Shown here: in pieces, positions 22,681 through 35,800 of the stretch
How positions within the stretch are numbered: the stretch's first letter is position 1
Layout of the letters: the number at the start of each line of letters is the position of its first letter
Source of the DNA: Ochotona curzoniae
Taxonomy: Eukaryota > Chordata > Mammalia > Lagomorpha > Ochotonidae
Assembly (NCBI RefSeq): GCF_017591425.1
Contig: NW_024467101.1
Location: forward strand, 12,102,918-12,166,917
DNA length: 64,000 nucleotides
Reading direction: 5' to 3'
Translations under genes and position numbers: made by a program
Notes under the pieces: model-generated
Told to the model about the DNA's origin: nothing
The model's input: only the letters and a program-made list of their open reading frames with translations
Databases searched by the model: none

Positions 22681-23065
22681 GTTTATTTTTAGGAATTCAT
22701 GACTATCATCGTTGTACTATTCTTAACACCTCGGCGGCTGTACCAGAAGCAGGCTATGTGGGGGGAAAAATGCCTTCCAGGCAGCCAAGGACTGCTCTTG
22801 GAGCGCCTACTGTGTGTCTGGCGGCGACATAGGCGCTGGGCTTAGATCGCGCGTGCCTTTATGCCACAAGCATCTGGGAGGGTTTTCTGCAGCCTCCACT
22901 CTGGGAATCCGAGATAATTAAGGCAAAGTCCTTGCCTTCAGGGCCCTGGCTCCCCTCGGGACCCAGTATGTGAATGATGGGCACTGAAAATTCAGTGAAT
23001 GAATGACTCCTGACTAAGAATCGACTGGTTCTCTCCCAGACTGATGGATTTGAATTCTCTATAAG

Positions 23066-23112
23066 ATTTTCTTCCTTCTTTTCTTTCCTTCTTCCTTCCT
23101 TTCTTCCTTTCA
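23066..23112 (+). repeat. TTCC/TTCT pyrimidine tract
   Basis: CTTCCTTCTTTTCTTTCC and similar; a pure pyrimidine run at the tail of a minus-strand SINE. Confidence 0.85.
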
Positions 23113-23696
23113 ATTTCCAGGGCAGAATGACAATGTGATCTTTCATCTGCTGGCTGACTCCCCGCATGACCACAGCAACCAGGTCAGGGCCTGGCTTAAG
23201 CCAAGAACCAGCAAATCCATCTGGGGCTTCCACATGATTGCAAAGCCTCAGTTACTTCTGAGATAACCTGGTGCATTGCAGGAAGCTGGAGCCAGGAGCC
23301 AGAACCGCAGAGTCTATTCTAGGTTTTCAGATATGGGTCACAGGCATCTTAACAAGCACCTTAACTGCGAGGCCAGGTGCCTTTCCCATCCAGATCCCTG
23401 CTTGTGGCCTGGGAAAGCAGTGGAGGGAAGTCCAAAGTCTTGGGACCCTGCACCTGCTCCTGGCTTCTGGCTTCAGATTGGCTAGACTCTGCCCGTTGCT
23501 GCTGCTTGGTGGGTGAACCAGTTGATGGAAGATATTTCTCTCTGTATCTCTGCCTTTCCAATAGAAATCAATAAATCTTAAAAAAAAAAAAAGGCTGGAT
23601 GTGAAGTGAAGCAGCTGGGACTTGACCCAAAGCCCACAGGAGAGACTGGCTTTGCAACCAGCAGCTTAACTCACTCTGCCACACCACCAGCTCCAG
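23113..23696 (-). mobile_element. Nested C-type SINEs (outer -, inner + at about 23366-23592)
   Basis: The minus-strand copy runs from about 23113 to 23362 and resumes at 23595-23696. It is split by a plus-strand copy lacking its head that ends AATCAATAAATCTT plus an A-tail. Confidence 0.7.
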
Positions 23697-23845
23697 GAAC
23701 CTGCATTATCAATAAGCAACTTGGGATTTTGAGGTAGAGGGCAAAAGGTCTATACCTTGAGGAACATTATGGCTGGTATATTAATTATTCTATTGTTATT
23801 TGAGAAATTACCTCCACAATTCAGCAACTCAGAAGACGACAGGTG

Positions 23846-24130
23846 GGGGCCAGCATTGTGTCTTAGCACGTTAGGTCATAGCCTGTAACGTCAGCATTGG
23901 CTGCTCCACTTCCTATCCCGCTCCCTGCTAATGCACCTGGGAAAGCAGCAGAAGATGGCCCAGGTGCTTGGGCTCCTGCCACCCCTGTGGGAGACTCAGA
24001 TATAGCTTCAGGCTCCTGGCTTTGGCCTGGTCCAGCCCCAGCTGTTGCGGCTATTTGGAGGAGTGAACCAGTGGATGGAAAATCTCTCCTCTGTGACTCT
24101 GCCTTCCAAATACATAAATTTCTTTAAAGA
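23846..24130 (+). mobile_element. C-type SINE
   Basis: GGGGCCAGCATTGTGTCTTA through GGAGTGAACCAGTGGATGG. Confidence 0.75.
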
Positions 24131-24145
24131 AAAGATAGGATTTCA

Positions 24146-24471
24146 CTTGTCACTGTTGAGCTCCATGGTTAAGGTCCTGCTTGGGATGTTCTCATTCCAT
24201 CTAGGAGGGCCCAGGTGTGAGTCCCTGCTGTGTTTCTGATTCCAGCTTCTTGCTAATGTACACCATGGGAGGCAGCAGGTTGAGGACCAGCAGTTGGATC
24301 CATGGCACCCAAGACCTGGGCTGAGCCTCCTGGGCTCCTGGCTTTGGCCCCACCCAGCTCCAGCTGTTGCAGGTATTTGGGAAGCGAACCAAGCAGATAA
24401 AAGATTTTGTTCTGTCTTTCCCTTTCTGTCTCCTCAACTTTCAAATAAGACAGGAATTTAAAAAAAAAAAA
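24146..24471 (+). mobile_element. C-type SINE
   Basis: A plus-strand copy in the older variant form, with an A-tail at about 24459. Confidence 0.7.
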
Positions 24472-24472
24472 G

Positions 24473-24797
24473 AAAAGATGTTTTTATTTGCATTGGGAAG
24501 ACAGATTTACAGAGAAAAGGAGAGACAGAGAGAAAAATCTTCCATCCACTGGTTCACTCCCTAAGTGACTGCAATGGCTGGAACTGCGCCAATCCAAAGC
24601 CAGGAGCCAGGAGCCTCTTCCAGGTCTCCCACACAGGTGCAGGGTCCCAAGGCATTGGGCCATTCTCAATTGCTTTCCCAGGTCACAAGCAGGGATTTGG
24701 ATGGGAAATGGGGCAGTTAGAACACAAACTGGTGCCTCAATCAGATGCTGGCACTTGGAGATGGAGGATTAGTCAACTGAGCTATTGCATCAACTCC
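24473..24797 (-). mobile_element. C-type SINE
   Basis: AAAGATGTTTTTATTTGCAT to the head at about 24797. It abuts the preceding plus-strand copy tail to tail. Confidence 0.8.
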
Positions 24798-25451
24798 TAA
24801 AATGAGGATTCTAAAAGAGAACTAATTAGGGCTGGAGGACATGCTTTCAAGATGGTACACTCACACAAATAGTTGATTGGTCATGACTACAGGCTGGAGG
24901 CATCAGTTCCTTGTCACTGGGCTGCCCGACTGTCTTCCCATCACAGGAGCTGACCTTACCCAAGCAAGTGGTCCAAGAAAAAGCAAAGCGGGAGCAATGA
25001 TATATTTTATGATCTCCCCTGGGAATCAACATGGTTGCACGTGTCAGCCTTATTCAGTGTGAGATGGGAATCTAGCATGTGGTGATTTCAGGGGCTGTTG
25101 CACTCAGCTTCTCTCCATGCTGCCCGCCCCGCCTCCCTTGGCCAGCATTCTCTGTAGATAGTGAGAGAACACCGACTCTGCCAGAACAGGAGAGGCTGGT
25201 TCTGGTTCTCCCAAGGAACCCTTCGTGACCTCTGCTTGCTCATCTGTCCAATGGAGCTGAAGTCTGGAAGCCTCTCCAGGCAGGGGCCTTTGCAATGAGA
25301 AAAGAGACCACTGCAACTTAGACCGCTGTGTAACTCTGTAAGATCAGCTATCCTGAGAATTCAGGTGCCAATCACGGGAGTCCTGTGGGTGTTTTGAACA
25401 GGGAGTCTGTAATCATAAGGAAAGGCAGTCCAGTCACTAGTGGTGGCATAT

Positions 25452-25732
25452 CAATCAGCACCACATGGTGTTGTGGCTCAGTGGGTGAAGCTGCTCCCTG
25501 AGGTGTCCACAACCGATAACTCAATGCCTTGTTTGAGTCCTGGCTCCGTTGATGATCCAGCTTCTTGCTATAATGTGCACCCTGACAGGCAGCAGGTGAT
25601 GGCTCAAGTACTTGGGTCCCTGTCACCCACTTGGGAGACGAGGATGGAATTCTGACTTGTGACTTCCACTGGGCAGTTGGAGGACAGACAAGAAGATGGG
25701 AGTCCTCTCTCTCTTAAGAATTTAAAAAATGA
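25452..25732 (+). mobile_element. C-type SINE, diverged
   Basis: GTTGTGGCTCAGTGGGTGAA head and the GGCAGCAGGTGATGGCTC body. Confidence 0.65.
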
Positions 25733-26489
25733 GACAAGACATGCAGCATGCTTAAAATACATGCGATTCCATTGGCTATGAATACTTTACATTTTATAGT
25801 CAGTCACTTAGAATGGTCTAGACTGTGGGTCTTTGAGCAGATCTGCAGAGGGCTGAAGTGGTGACTCACAAAATGTGGGCTGTAGGCTCCCTGAGGGTCC
25901 TCAGGACCCTTCCAGGCAGATATGGAGGTTGAGACTGTTTTCATGGTGACACAAAGACAGCCCTTACCTTCTTTTCTTCACTCATGATGGATGCTGGCTG
26001 GATCTAGAGACTTCCTGGTGTCTGGGCAAGTTGTGGGTCCGTCAGCCAATGGAGTGGATGCTTTTAGGCTCCTGGGTTTAAAACACGTTTCCACTCTGGT
26101 CAGAGTTTGGAGGTCAATGATGAGACTGATTACAAAAGGACAGAGGTGGACTTGGGAGCAGAGGAGGGGATTCCCTACCCGGATTGTAGTGTTGGTTATG
26201 TGACTGCATCTGCCCAAATTCACAGGCTAAAATCAAAGCTTGTATAAACTATCCTTATTTCTAAGGAGCTAACAATAATTTCTCCATTTTAATTTCTGAT
26301 GGGAGAAACAGATCGAACCCACATGAACCGGAATTCACTCATTTTAGACCACATACTGACATCTGAGATAAAGACATGCTGAGACCCACTGAGCTAGTGC
26401 ATTCATTGTATAACCAAAGCAATTGCAGTGCCTCTGTCTGGGGTTGGGTAAAGTGCACCGAGAGGAAAGATCTCTGGCTCTAACGCTCT

Positions 26490-26640
26490 ATCGGCTGTAC
26501 TGTCCAGTGCAGTAGCCACTGGCCACAGACAGCTAGGAGCACATGCGAGGCAGTGGCTGGTCCCAGTTGAGGTTACGTAGCACAAACACGGGGCCACTGT
26601 GTTGTCTCACTGATATGACAGTATTTTGAATACACTGGTT
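26490..26640. mobile_element. MER-type DNA transposon fragment (tentative)
   Basis: GTACTGTCCAGTGCAGTAGC and CACTGGCCACAGACAGC resemble an ancient mammalian hAT-like interspersed repeat. Recognised from memory only. Confidence 0.35.
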
Positions 26641-26671
26641 CCAGTAAAATACACTGTTTTCCCAACTTCTC

Positions 26672-26957
26672 ATTTATTGATTTCCATTTCATTTGAAAGG
26701 CAGACAGAGTGTCCTTCCATTTGCTAGTTCACTCTCGGAATGCCCACAGCTGCCGGGGCTGGGCCAGGCTGAGTCCAGGGGGCCAAGTACTCCGTTCTGG
26801 TGTCTCAGGTGGGTGGCAGGGAGCCGAGCACTTGGGTCCTCACTGTTGCCTCCCGCGGTTTGCAGTAGCAGGGCGGGGGGGTTGAAAGCACCAAATAAAC
26901 AGGGTTTGAAAAGAGGTTGGCATTCCTAGCGGTGATTTAACTGCGGCACCACATGTT
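26672..26957 (-). mobile_element. C-type SINE, diverged
   Basis: CATTTGAAAGGCAGACAGAG and GCTAGTTCACTCTCGGAATG. Confidence 0.65.
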
Positions 26958-27008
26958 TGTTCCCAGTTGCTTCTTACTTAAGTGCGACTATTAGAATTTT
27001 TCTTTCTT

Positions 27009-27318
27009 TTTTTTTTTTTAAGATTTATGTGTTGAGTTACAGAGAGAGGGATAGACAGAGATACCTTCCACATGCTGGTTCACTCTGCAAACGGCTGCAT
27101 GGGCTAGAGTTGGGTGGGTCTGACTTAAGGAGCCATGAACTTCATCTGCGTCTCCAGGTAAATGCAGGGGTCCAAGCACTTGGTCATCTTCCGCTGCTTT
27201 CCCAGGCCATTAGCAGGGAGCTGGACTGAAGTGGAGCAGCCAGGACTCGAACCTGAGTCTGTAAGGAATGCTGACACCACAGGCGACAACTTTACTTGCT
27301 ATACCACAGCACCAGCCG
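27009..27318 (-). mobile_element. C-type SINE
   Basis: A T-run and AAGATTTATGTGTTGAG to the head CTATACCACAGCACCAGCC, about 320 bp upstream of the USP30 CpG block. Confidence 0.8.
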
Positions 27319-27639
27319 CTGAGAAAAATTAAAATTACCTAGGTTGGTACCATTATATTTCTTTTGGACAGTATTATTCTGGGGACAGACTTGACCACCT
27401 GTGTCAAGAGACTTAGTACTTTCCCCAAATTTTCAGGCTTTCCAGCAAGTAAAATGTGGGGAATACTATGGTTGGTGCGAAGATTAATTGTTGAATAGCC
27501 GACTTTTCCTTTTAGCCATATCCCAGGCACCTAAGTCAACAGTGAGTTTGGTGGGGACCCGGCCTGAAAAATTTTTATCATGACCTAAGGTCTCTCTGGG
27601 AAGCGATGCATCTGCATTTACGAATGGGGTCTTGGCAAA

Positions 27640-28030
27640 ACTTAAAAACGACACCGCCCGGGGGTCGAGGCCTCCCTTAGCAACCGACGCCGACGCCCGT
27701 TCCTACGGAAGGAGGAAGAACTTGGTCCGTCAGCAATAGTTTCCCCGCGGCGGCTACTTCCGGGACGCTCGGGGAACGCGTCCTTCGGCCTTCCTTCCTC
27801 CGAGCACCTGAGCGGGTGGCCGCGGGGTTCCGCCGCCGCGGCAGCCTGAGGAGCCCTGGGTTCCGCGACCGCGATCGCGACGGGGGCGGCGGCGGGCCTC
27901 GGGCTCGACCGCCATGCTCAGTTCCCGGGCTGGGGCGGCGATGACCGCGGCTGACAGGGCCATCCAGCGCTTCCTGCGGACCGGGGCGGCAGTCAGGTGA
28001 GCTTTGAGGGGGGCGGGGCGGCGGAAGAGG
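27640..28030 (+). promoter_or_regulatory. USP30: USP30 CpG-rich promoter
   Basis: A CpG-dense block spans the first coding exon. ACTTCCGG at 27756-27763 is a perfect ETS/GABPA-type site about 150 bp upstream of the ATG; GABPA sites are common at genes for mitochondrial proteins. No TATA box was seen. The start site is inferred to lie between about 27760 and 27900. Confidence 0.7.
27914..27996 (+). CDS. USP30: USP30 coding exon 1
   Basis: The ATG at 27914 has G at -3. The exon encodes residues 1-27 plus two bases of Arg28, the intermembrane-space tail MLSSRAGAAMTAADRAIQRF and following. The donor GTGAGC follows. A second in-frame ATG (codon 10) lies downstream; the first is chosen because it gives the family length of 517. 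Confidence 0.93.
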
Positions 28031-31000
28031 CCAGGATCTGGGTTCCTAACTGGGCCTCCTCTGACGGTCCTTGCACGTCCTAGCCGGGGTCCCCCGGCCT
28101 GAGTGGATATTCCGGAGGCTTTGTGTCCAGGTCTGAGGCTGGGAGTGTGACGGGCCTTTTGAGGCCTCCAGTTCTCCGGTAATGGCAGGTCCCCTGACCT
28201 CCCCCAACCCCCATCGGAAGCCAGTGTCTCCCCACCATTCTCTCGTTTTTCCCACGACTTCCTGGGCTCCTAGATTTGTCCCAGAGCCCTAATTCTGACA
28301 GTGCCACCTCGCCCCATCCTCGGATTCCTAGTGTCCCTGGGGTCTGCTAAGACCCCTGAGTCCTTCTGTCTATCTGGCTCCCCGCACCGCGGGAGCTCCA
28401 GTCACATGAATTGCTAATGTGCCCAGGGCCCCCCAGTCTTGTCAGGCTCCCCAAACCCACCTTGATTCCCACAATCCTGCAAGCACAAGCCTCTTCCTGA
28501 TCCCTGCCAGGCCCCCTCCGGGACCACTGGCTCTTGCCTGCACTGTCTCTTAGTGCCTTGTACCTTCCGGTGTTGCCCAAACCTGTGAGGTTCCCACGGA
28601 GGTTGGGATCCCCAATCCTGTCAGGGCCTGCATCCCTCTCCTATTCCCCAGGCTCCCAGTGCCCACCCTGAGTGAACACAGCCTGTTGTACATGCAAGTT
28701 GACTTCTAGCACTGGAGCAGGTATGACAAGCTGGTCACTCCAGGGCTGGGCACCCTCTGAGGCCATCCTATCCAGTGCCCTCCTTCTATGGTTGGGGAAT
28801 GGCCTTGAGGCAACCTGGCTGGAGGCCCCACAGCTGAGGAAAAGCCAGCTGTCTTTATGCCCAAGGTACCCACCCTCCCAACTCTCCTCCTTGTCCTTTT
28901 GCAAAGGAATGGAGTTTCCAGGGGGGTCCTGCTCATGTCCTGCCAAGGCTCCAGGTAAGTCCTGCCTCCTTTCCCTTCAGTGCCACATCCTTCAGTTCCC
29001 ATCCTGAACTTCATGGTTTGAAGTGCAGAGTTGGCACCACATCCTCTGACTCTCTGGGACCCGCTAGCTGTATCTCTGAGTTTGCCCATCTGTGAAAATG
29101 CAGATGGTGGTAGAATCCACTTGCTTGGATTACTTGGAGTGTGAGATGAGGCATGGCACTGAGAGAGAGAGACAGACAGACAGAAAGTGTGTGTAAATGC
29201 TCATGTTGGATGAGAGGGTTTGGAAGCAATGGCCAAGGCTTTAGCCCTGCAGGGAGAGAATGTTCCCACTGGAGCCTTTGTTGAGAGTGGGTCACGTCCA
29301 AGCACAGGGATGCATCAAAAAGCCTGTAGAGAAACTTCCATGAGTGGCCCTGGAATAATAGTACTAACCAGCTACAGCAGCTAATGTGGGCTAGGGTCTC
29401 ACCGATAGCCTCTGCATCAACACTTACTTCACCCCCCGAGGTGGGCTTTGGGGTTGTCCCTGCTATATAGATGGGAGAGTGGGGGCTTGGAGGGTGACGT
29501 GGGGCCCTAGCAAACATCAGAGCCAGGACTGAAACACATTCAAGTGATTTGGCTTTCTTCTTTGAAAAATATCTATGTATTTTACTTTGAAAGATAGAAT
29601 TAGAGAGGTGGAGACAGATCTTGCTTCTACTAGTTTATTCCCCAAATGGCCACAATAGTTGAGGTGGGGCCAGGCCAAAGCCAGGAGCCTAGAAGTGTTT
29701 GTCCCATGGGTGGTAGGGGCTTAAGCCTTTGGGCCATCCTCTGCTGCTTTTCCCAGTGCATTAGCAGGGAACTGGATCAGAAGTGGAGCAGCTGGGACTT
29801 GAGCTGGCGCCAGTGGGGGATGCTGGCTTTGCAGGTTGGCTCATCCAATGTGCCACAACTCTAGCCCCTGACTCCACTGTATAGCATCTGTTCATTCTGA
29901 GTTAGAAGATGTGCTTGAAATTCAGTTATCAGTTGTGACACTAGGAAAATATTGATTGGTATGACAGGTACTATGATTCCCCTGAGCCTTCACTGAGGTG
30001 AGATCAAAGCCACGTTTCCGTGGTGCTGACGCTGGTAAGAGAACATATTTCTCTCTCTCTCACACACACACATACTCACGCACACACATACACACTTTGG
30101 CAGAGCTAACTTTAGAGTGGTTGTTAGTGAAATTTGTAGTGAAAGAATGACTTCATTGTGCAAATCTGGAATCAAGAAATCTTGAATTTTTGTTTTGAAG
30201 ATTTAGAAACATTTTTTAAAAATATGTTTATTTGAGATTGAGAGAAAGATGTCATTCTTCTATGGTCTGAATCACTCAAATGACCGCAACCCCCAAGGCT
30301 GGGTCAGGCAAAAGGCAGAAATCCAGAGATCTCCCTCTGGAACACCCACATGGGTGGCATGGAGCAGAGTACTTGGGCCACCTCCTGCCACCTTCCCAGG
30401 TGCATTTGCAGGGAGCTAAGTCAGAAATGGAGCAGTCAGGACTTGAACCAGTGCCCTTGTCGGATGTTGGCATTACAGCTGTCAGCTTAACTCTCTATGA
30501 CACAAGGCTGGTCCCAAGAATTCCCTTTCTATAGAGAACCTACTATTGGCCAGGCGTGGGATATATCATTGGATAAAGCAGGAAGATTCTTGTCCCCAGA
30601 GACAGTGAAATCCAGTGAAGAGAGGTGGACCACAGAGCAGGGGTGGTTTAGTACAAGAAGGTGGTAAGTATGGGAAGGGGAGTGAAAGAGTGACCCCAGC
30701 AGTGAGCTAGGGGAGAGGAAACAGAGGCACAAAGGTCCTGAGGTTGGGCTTTGGCTGGTGGGGTGTCCAGCATGGCCGAGGGGAAGAAGGGGACAAGGGG
30801 ACAAGCAGGAGGAGGACCGGAACTCCTCCGAGGGAGTCCAGGCTTTTGGAAGGTTGTGGTCTGACTTTGATTTTACACCCCGAAGCCGCAACATTCCTAT
30901 TTTTCAAGACAGAATTCAGTTCCAAGACCTGACAAGAAGGCTGGGTGTTTGGGAGGTTAGTTGGACTCAATATCATGTCCTCATTGTGTCCCACTTGTGA

Positions 31001-32768
31001 TGCAATAAGATGCAATAATAAACTTGTGGTTCTCTTGCAGGTATAAAGTCATGAAGAACTGGGGTGTCATCGGTGGGATTGCTGCTGCCCTTGCGGCCGG
31101 GATCTATGTGATTTGGGGTCCCATCACAGAGAGGAAGAAGCGTCGGAAAGGTAAGAAGGCCCCTGTGTTGTGGGCTGCAGGCTCGACCCAGATCTCTGCC
31201 ATCTGCAGCCGGCCTGGGAATCAGCAATGTTTTTCTCCTTTTGTGTGGTCAGAATGAAGACTCCAGGTGATACAGTAGCGCTTTGCTCTGACTCATTATT
31301 TACACTCCGGAGTAAAAAGGAGTTTTCTTCTGGGCCCTGCTCCAGGCTTGGGTGTGTGGAGGGCTTTTGGGACAGCTTTGGTATCTGTTGTCATGAATAT
31401 GGAGATTGAATATTTGGTGGTGCATATGAATAATGACGTCACACATCTGCCTATCCTAATTTAGCTGCTAGTCACCAGGGCAGATTTTGTCTTAGTGTGT
31501 TCCTAAAAATTCGAAAATCTTTTTTTTTTCAAGCTTTACTTTTACAAATGATAATGTATTTAACATTAATTAAAATTCAGGAAAGAGAAAAAAGGAGAGA
31601 GAGAAAAGGAAAGATAGTCCTTGCAACATCTGATCTTGGTTGATCTAGGAAAGCTAGAATTCATTACACATTCTTTCCTTCTGTGCCTCTTTGAGGATAT
31701 TCATAATAAGAATGGTCTTTAGAAGGATTTTTGACAAAAGAGGGACATCTGTCCAATGGTGCCTTTGCAGAAAGTCTGATTGCTGTGGGTACACTGGAGT
31801 CTTGCCCCATGACAGGTGACTGTTAACATGGGGATAGAATCTGTGCCAGGAGACCAACAAGGGAGCCATTGTTTGCTTGTATCCTGGGAAGCTTTGGTTT
31901 CTTACTAAAGACGAGGTGAAGGCATGTTCCAGAGATTGAAGGAGAGCCCCGAAGAGGGGGTGGTGGTAAACAGTGCCCTCTGAACTTATAAGCCGAGCCG
32001 CCGCCAGTGCTGTCATGTGTTTCAGAAAGAGGAGTTAGAGTCCACAGGGAGAGGTGGCTACAGACAAGGCCTAGCCTCCAGAGCTCTGTGATTAAGACGT
32101 GGTTCTGACCCAGCTTCCAGGCACAGGGTTGTGGCGTGGGTGATGGACATGAGAAGAGAGAGCGCTGGTCCCCTGTGATGTGCAGTCTCTCCTGTGCCCC
32201 CCTGTTCTTTTGCAGGCCTTGTGCCCGGCCTCGTGAATTTAGGGAACACCTGCTTCATGAACTCGCTGCTGCAGGGCCTGTCGGCCTGCCCCACTTTCAT
32301 CAAGTGGCTGGAGGAGTTCACCACACAGTACACCAGTAACCAGAAAGAGCCCCCACCACACCAGTACCTGTCCCTCACCCTGCTACACCTGCTGAAAGGT
32401 ACCCTGCCGGGACCGCACGGAGGGGCAGGGCCGGGGCTGCGGGTGGATGTGGAGTGTTCTGTGCACGTTCGCAGCCGCAGCCCAGAGGGCGGGCAGAGGG
32501 TTCAGGCAGAAAAAGATCATAAAGGTCTCAATAGGTAGCAGTGAGCATTTTTAGAAAGATGGAGCCATTTATTTTAAGAATCATCAGTTTAATAACAGCT
32601 GTTTAAGGATGGCGGGGGAAACACAGGCAGGTGTTTTGGTTGTGAGAGGTGCTCTGGTTTCAACCACACATTGAAATTAAAACATAAAAGCCTTGGCTGA
32701 AGACATCAGGTCATTTGCAAAAATGTATCTCAGGGCGAACACACATTCAGACATTTAGCTTGACCCTC

Positions 32769-32821
<53 letters not shown>

Positions 32822-35800
32822 AAAGTGAGAAGTAAAGGGTTTGTGGCTCATCATCAGGGGTTAAACAACACGTCCAGACATGGAATGGCCTTGCTGCTGG
32901 GGCAGGGCAGGGAGTGTCCCTCAGTGCCGCCTTCCAGGGCAGCAGCTGGGACTGCAGCTTGTCCCCAGTCCTGTGGGCCCCAGGAACCCCACGTGTGGGA
33001 TCTGTCATCTGGAAGTAGCTAAGAACACAGGCTGTGACGAGGGGATTGGTAAAGATATGTTCTGGTTCATTTTTACAGTACAGTATGATGAACTCATTAA
33101 ATCTATTTAAGGGTAGTTAATGACATGTAAGTATAGCATAGTATTTTGTTTGTTTGTTGACTTGGGAAAAATATCTTTTACCACTTTGTTTAAAAAAAAA
33201 TGTTTTCAATCCACAAACTATGTGAAAAGCTATCCACATGACATGTGCTAGTGCAAGTTTAGGGTTGCCCTAACCTTGACCTCAGCTGACATTGTTCAAA
33301 TGTATGACCTGGTGTTGGGAACCACAGCCATCCTGGGAAAGCCACACCCAGAACATGCAAGGAGTCTTCGGGAAGATTGTGGGGAAAATGGAAGTTGACC
33401 TGCTTTCTCAGGTCATCAGCAGGGAGCTTGACTGGAAGTAGAGTAGCCAGGACTCGAACTGCAGCCCATGTGGGATGCCTGCACCACAGGTAGAACTTAG
33501 CCAACTCTGCCGTGGCACCAGCCCCTCAAAATATTTCTTAAAGATAAGTTTATTTTGGTTCAGTGTTTTCAAAATGAATGTAGTTTTTCCTAATATGCTT
33601 TTTTTTTTTTTTGCAACTCTATTGAACATTTTAAAAAATACTTTTTTGTGGGGCCTGCTGTGGTAGCTTTGTGGGTTAAGTCCTTGCCTTGCACGTGCTG
33701 GGATCCCATTTGGGCACTGGTTCATATCCCAGCTGCCCACTTCCCATTCAGCTCCCTGCTGTGGCCTGAGAAAACAGTAGAGGACAGACCAAGGCTTTGG
33801 GACCCTGTACCTGTTTGGGAGACCCGGAAGAAGCTCCTGGCTCCTAGCTTCAGATTGGTTCAGCTCTGACCATTGTGGCTGCTTGGGGAGTGAACCGTCG
33901 GATGGAAGATCTTTTTCTGTCTTGCCTTTCTCTGTAAAATCTGCCTTTCCAGTAAAAATAAATAAATCTTAAAAATAAATGAATAAGGGTCCGGCGCGGT
34001 GGCGCAAGTGGTTAAGTCCTCGCCTTGCACGCCCGGGATCCCATATGGGCGCCGGTTCTAATCCCGGCAGCCCCGCTTCCCTTCCAGCTCCCTGCCTGTG
34101 GCCCGGGAAAGCAGTTGAGGACAGCCCAAAGCTTTGGGACCCTGCACCCGCGTGGGAGACCCGGAAGAGTCTCCTGGCTTCAGATCGGCATAGCATCGGC
34201 CGTTGCGCTCACTTGGGGAGTGAATCATCGGACGGAAGATCTTCCTCTCTGTCTCTCCTCTCTGTATATCCGCCTTTCCAATGAAAAAATAATAAAAATA
34301 AATGTTTAAAAAAAATAAATGAATAAACAGCTGCATCTATAAAAAAGATTTTTTGTACCAAAATAAATCTATCTTTAAAACCCATTTTTCTACTCTAACA
34401 AAAAAAAGAAAAAAAGAAAAAAGCATTGCAAAGAGATCCTCTGGGATTATTACCCGCAGTGGCCACCAAGGCCAGCCTGAGCCAGGCCAGAGCCAGGAGC
34501 CGTGAGCTTCATCCAGGTCTCCCGTGTGGGTGGCAGGGTCACCCATCCTCCTCTGCATTTTCTGGGCCTTAACTGGTACTGTAATATGCGGTCCTGGTGT
34601 GGTGAATGATGGTTTTAGCAGGAATGAAAGCATTACAGGGGCAGCCGTGTAAGGCAGCCATTGTGTCATTGCTGTGTGTTGTTCGTGTTTCCTTACGTGA
34701 GTTTATTGGATATATTTTGTCTTCTGTGAATTGCTTCCTCCTATCCTTTGCCCATTTAAAAGTCATGCTGAAATGTCCATGATGTAGGAGTTAGCATTTT
34801 AGCCATTTTGACATAAATGCCGCAGTTCAGTGGCATTGAGTGCAATCACAGCGTGGTGCAGCCAGCGACACCGTCTCCCTTCCCGCACCTTACCTAGAGC
34901 TCCTGTTGGTCAGCCCATAGCAAAGCTCTATGTGCCCTGACCCCAGGCCCCTGGAAGTACTCACCCACCTGTTATCTCATGAGTTGGACTTGTCAAGTGG
35001 CACCATATACTCGTTGTCATTTTCTGACCAGTCTCTTGTAATGTGACGACCTCCTGGTTCAGCTGCGTCATGGCATGTGTGGGAGTCCTGTTTGTAAGGC
35101 AAAATTCCATCATATACAGACACAGCATTTGGTGTCGTGGCCGTGTGGGTCGTGTTCAGCGCATGCCATTTCACCAGCACACAGCTGTGTCCAGGTGCTC
35201 AGGTGTGGTCTGTGGCTGCTTGGGTGCCAACAAACACAAGAGTTGGGATATTGCGGCAGACACCTGCAGCCTGCCAAGCCCCAGGTGTTGACTGTCCAGC
35301 CCTCGCCAAAAGAGTGCCAAGTCTGGTGTCTGTTGTCATTTGAGTCACAGAAATTCACTAGCCCGTCAGGTTGGTTTTCGTTGATTTGGCTTGAGCCTAC
35401 GGATACTTGAAAAGCACAGCTCTCAGAAGAAGAGCCTTTCGGCTGCCACGGGCAGCTCGGGGCTGTCCTGTGACCAGGGACAGGCATGCAGACAACTGCA
35501 AGCCAGGGTTGCGGGCCATGAGGGCTGCCAGAGGAGCGCAGCTGGGCATGTGGGTTTAGACCAGATGCCTGGGTGAGGGCCCCTGGCCTCAAGAGCTGGG
35601 AGATCGAGGTGTTTCACTCAGAATCTCACAAGCATAGATTGATTGATGGTGACAGTTTAAGGATCCATTTGGGGACAGTGCGATGGCACAGCTGGTTAAG
35701 TTGCCATCTTAACCTGTGCCCCATACAGGATGCTGGTTTGTTTACTGGCTGCTCCATTTCTGGTCAAGCTCCCTGCTGATGTGTCTGGGAGGCAACAGAT

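Larger units (their letters stand above)
22700..27640. other. SVOP-USP30 intergenic region
   Basis: Mostly SINEs (23113-25732, 26672-27318). 24800-25440 and 25740-26480 are unassigned, the latter perhaps old DNA-transposon remnants. Divergent promoters flank it. Confidence 0.8.
27997..31040. other. USP30: USP30 intron 1
   Basis: Two SINEs, a MIR-like piece and a short CA repeat at 30058-30095. 28030-29070 is moderately GC-rich unique sequence without a recognised feature. Confidence 0.8.

Noticed and set aside
22197..22832. A 211-codon plus-strand frame and opposing frames at the SVOP promoter
   Set aside because: CpG-island composition again; the only supported coding piece here is SVOP exon 1 on the minus strand.
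32730..33008. A minus-strand frame with a Ser/Leu repeat
   Set aside because: It comes from the (AG)n microsatellite.
34000..34064. tRNA-like A and B boxes
   Set aside because: They belong to the SINE's internal promoter; there is no cloverleaf or mature tRNA end.
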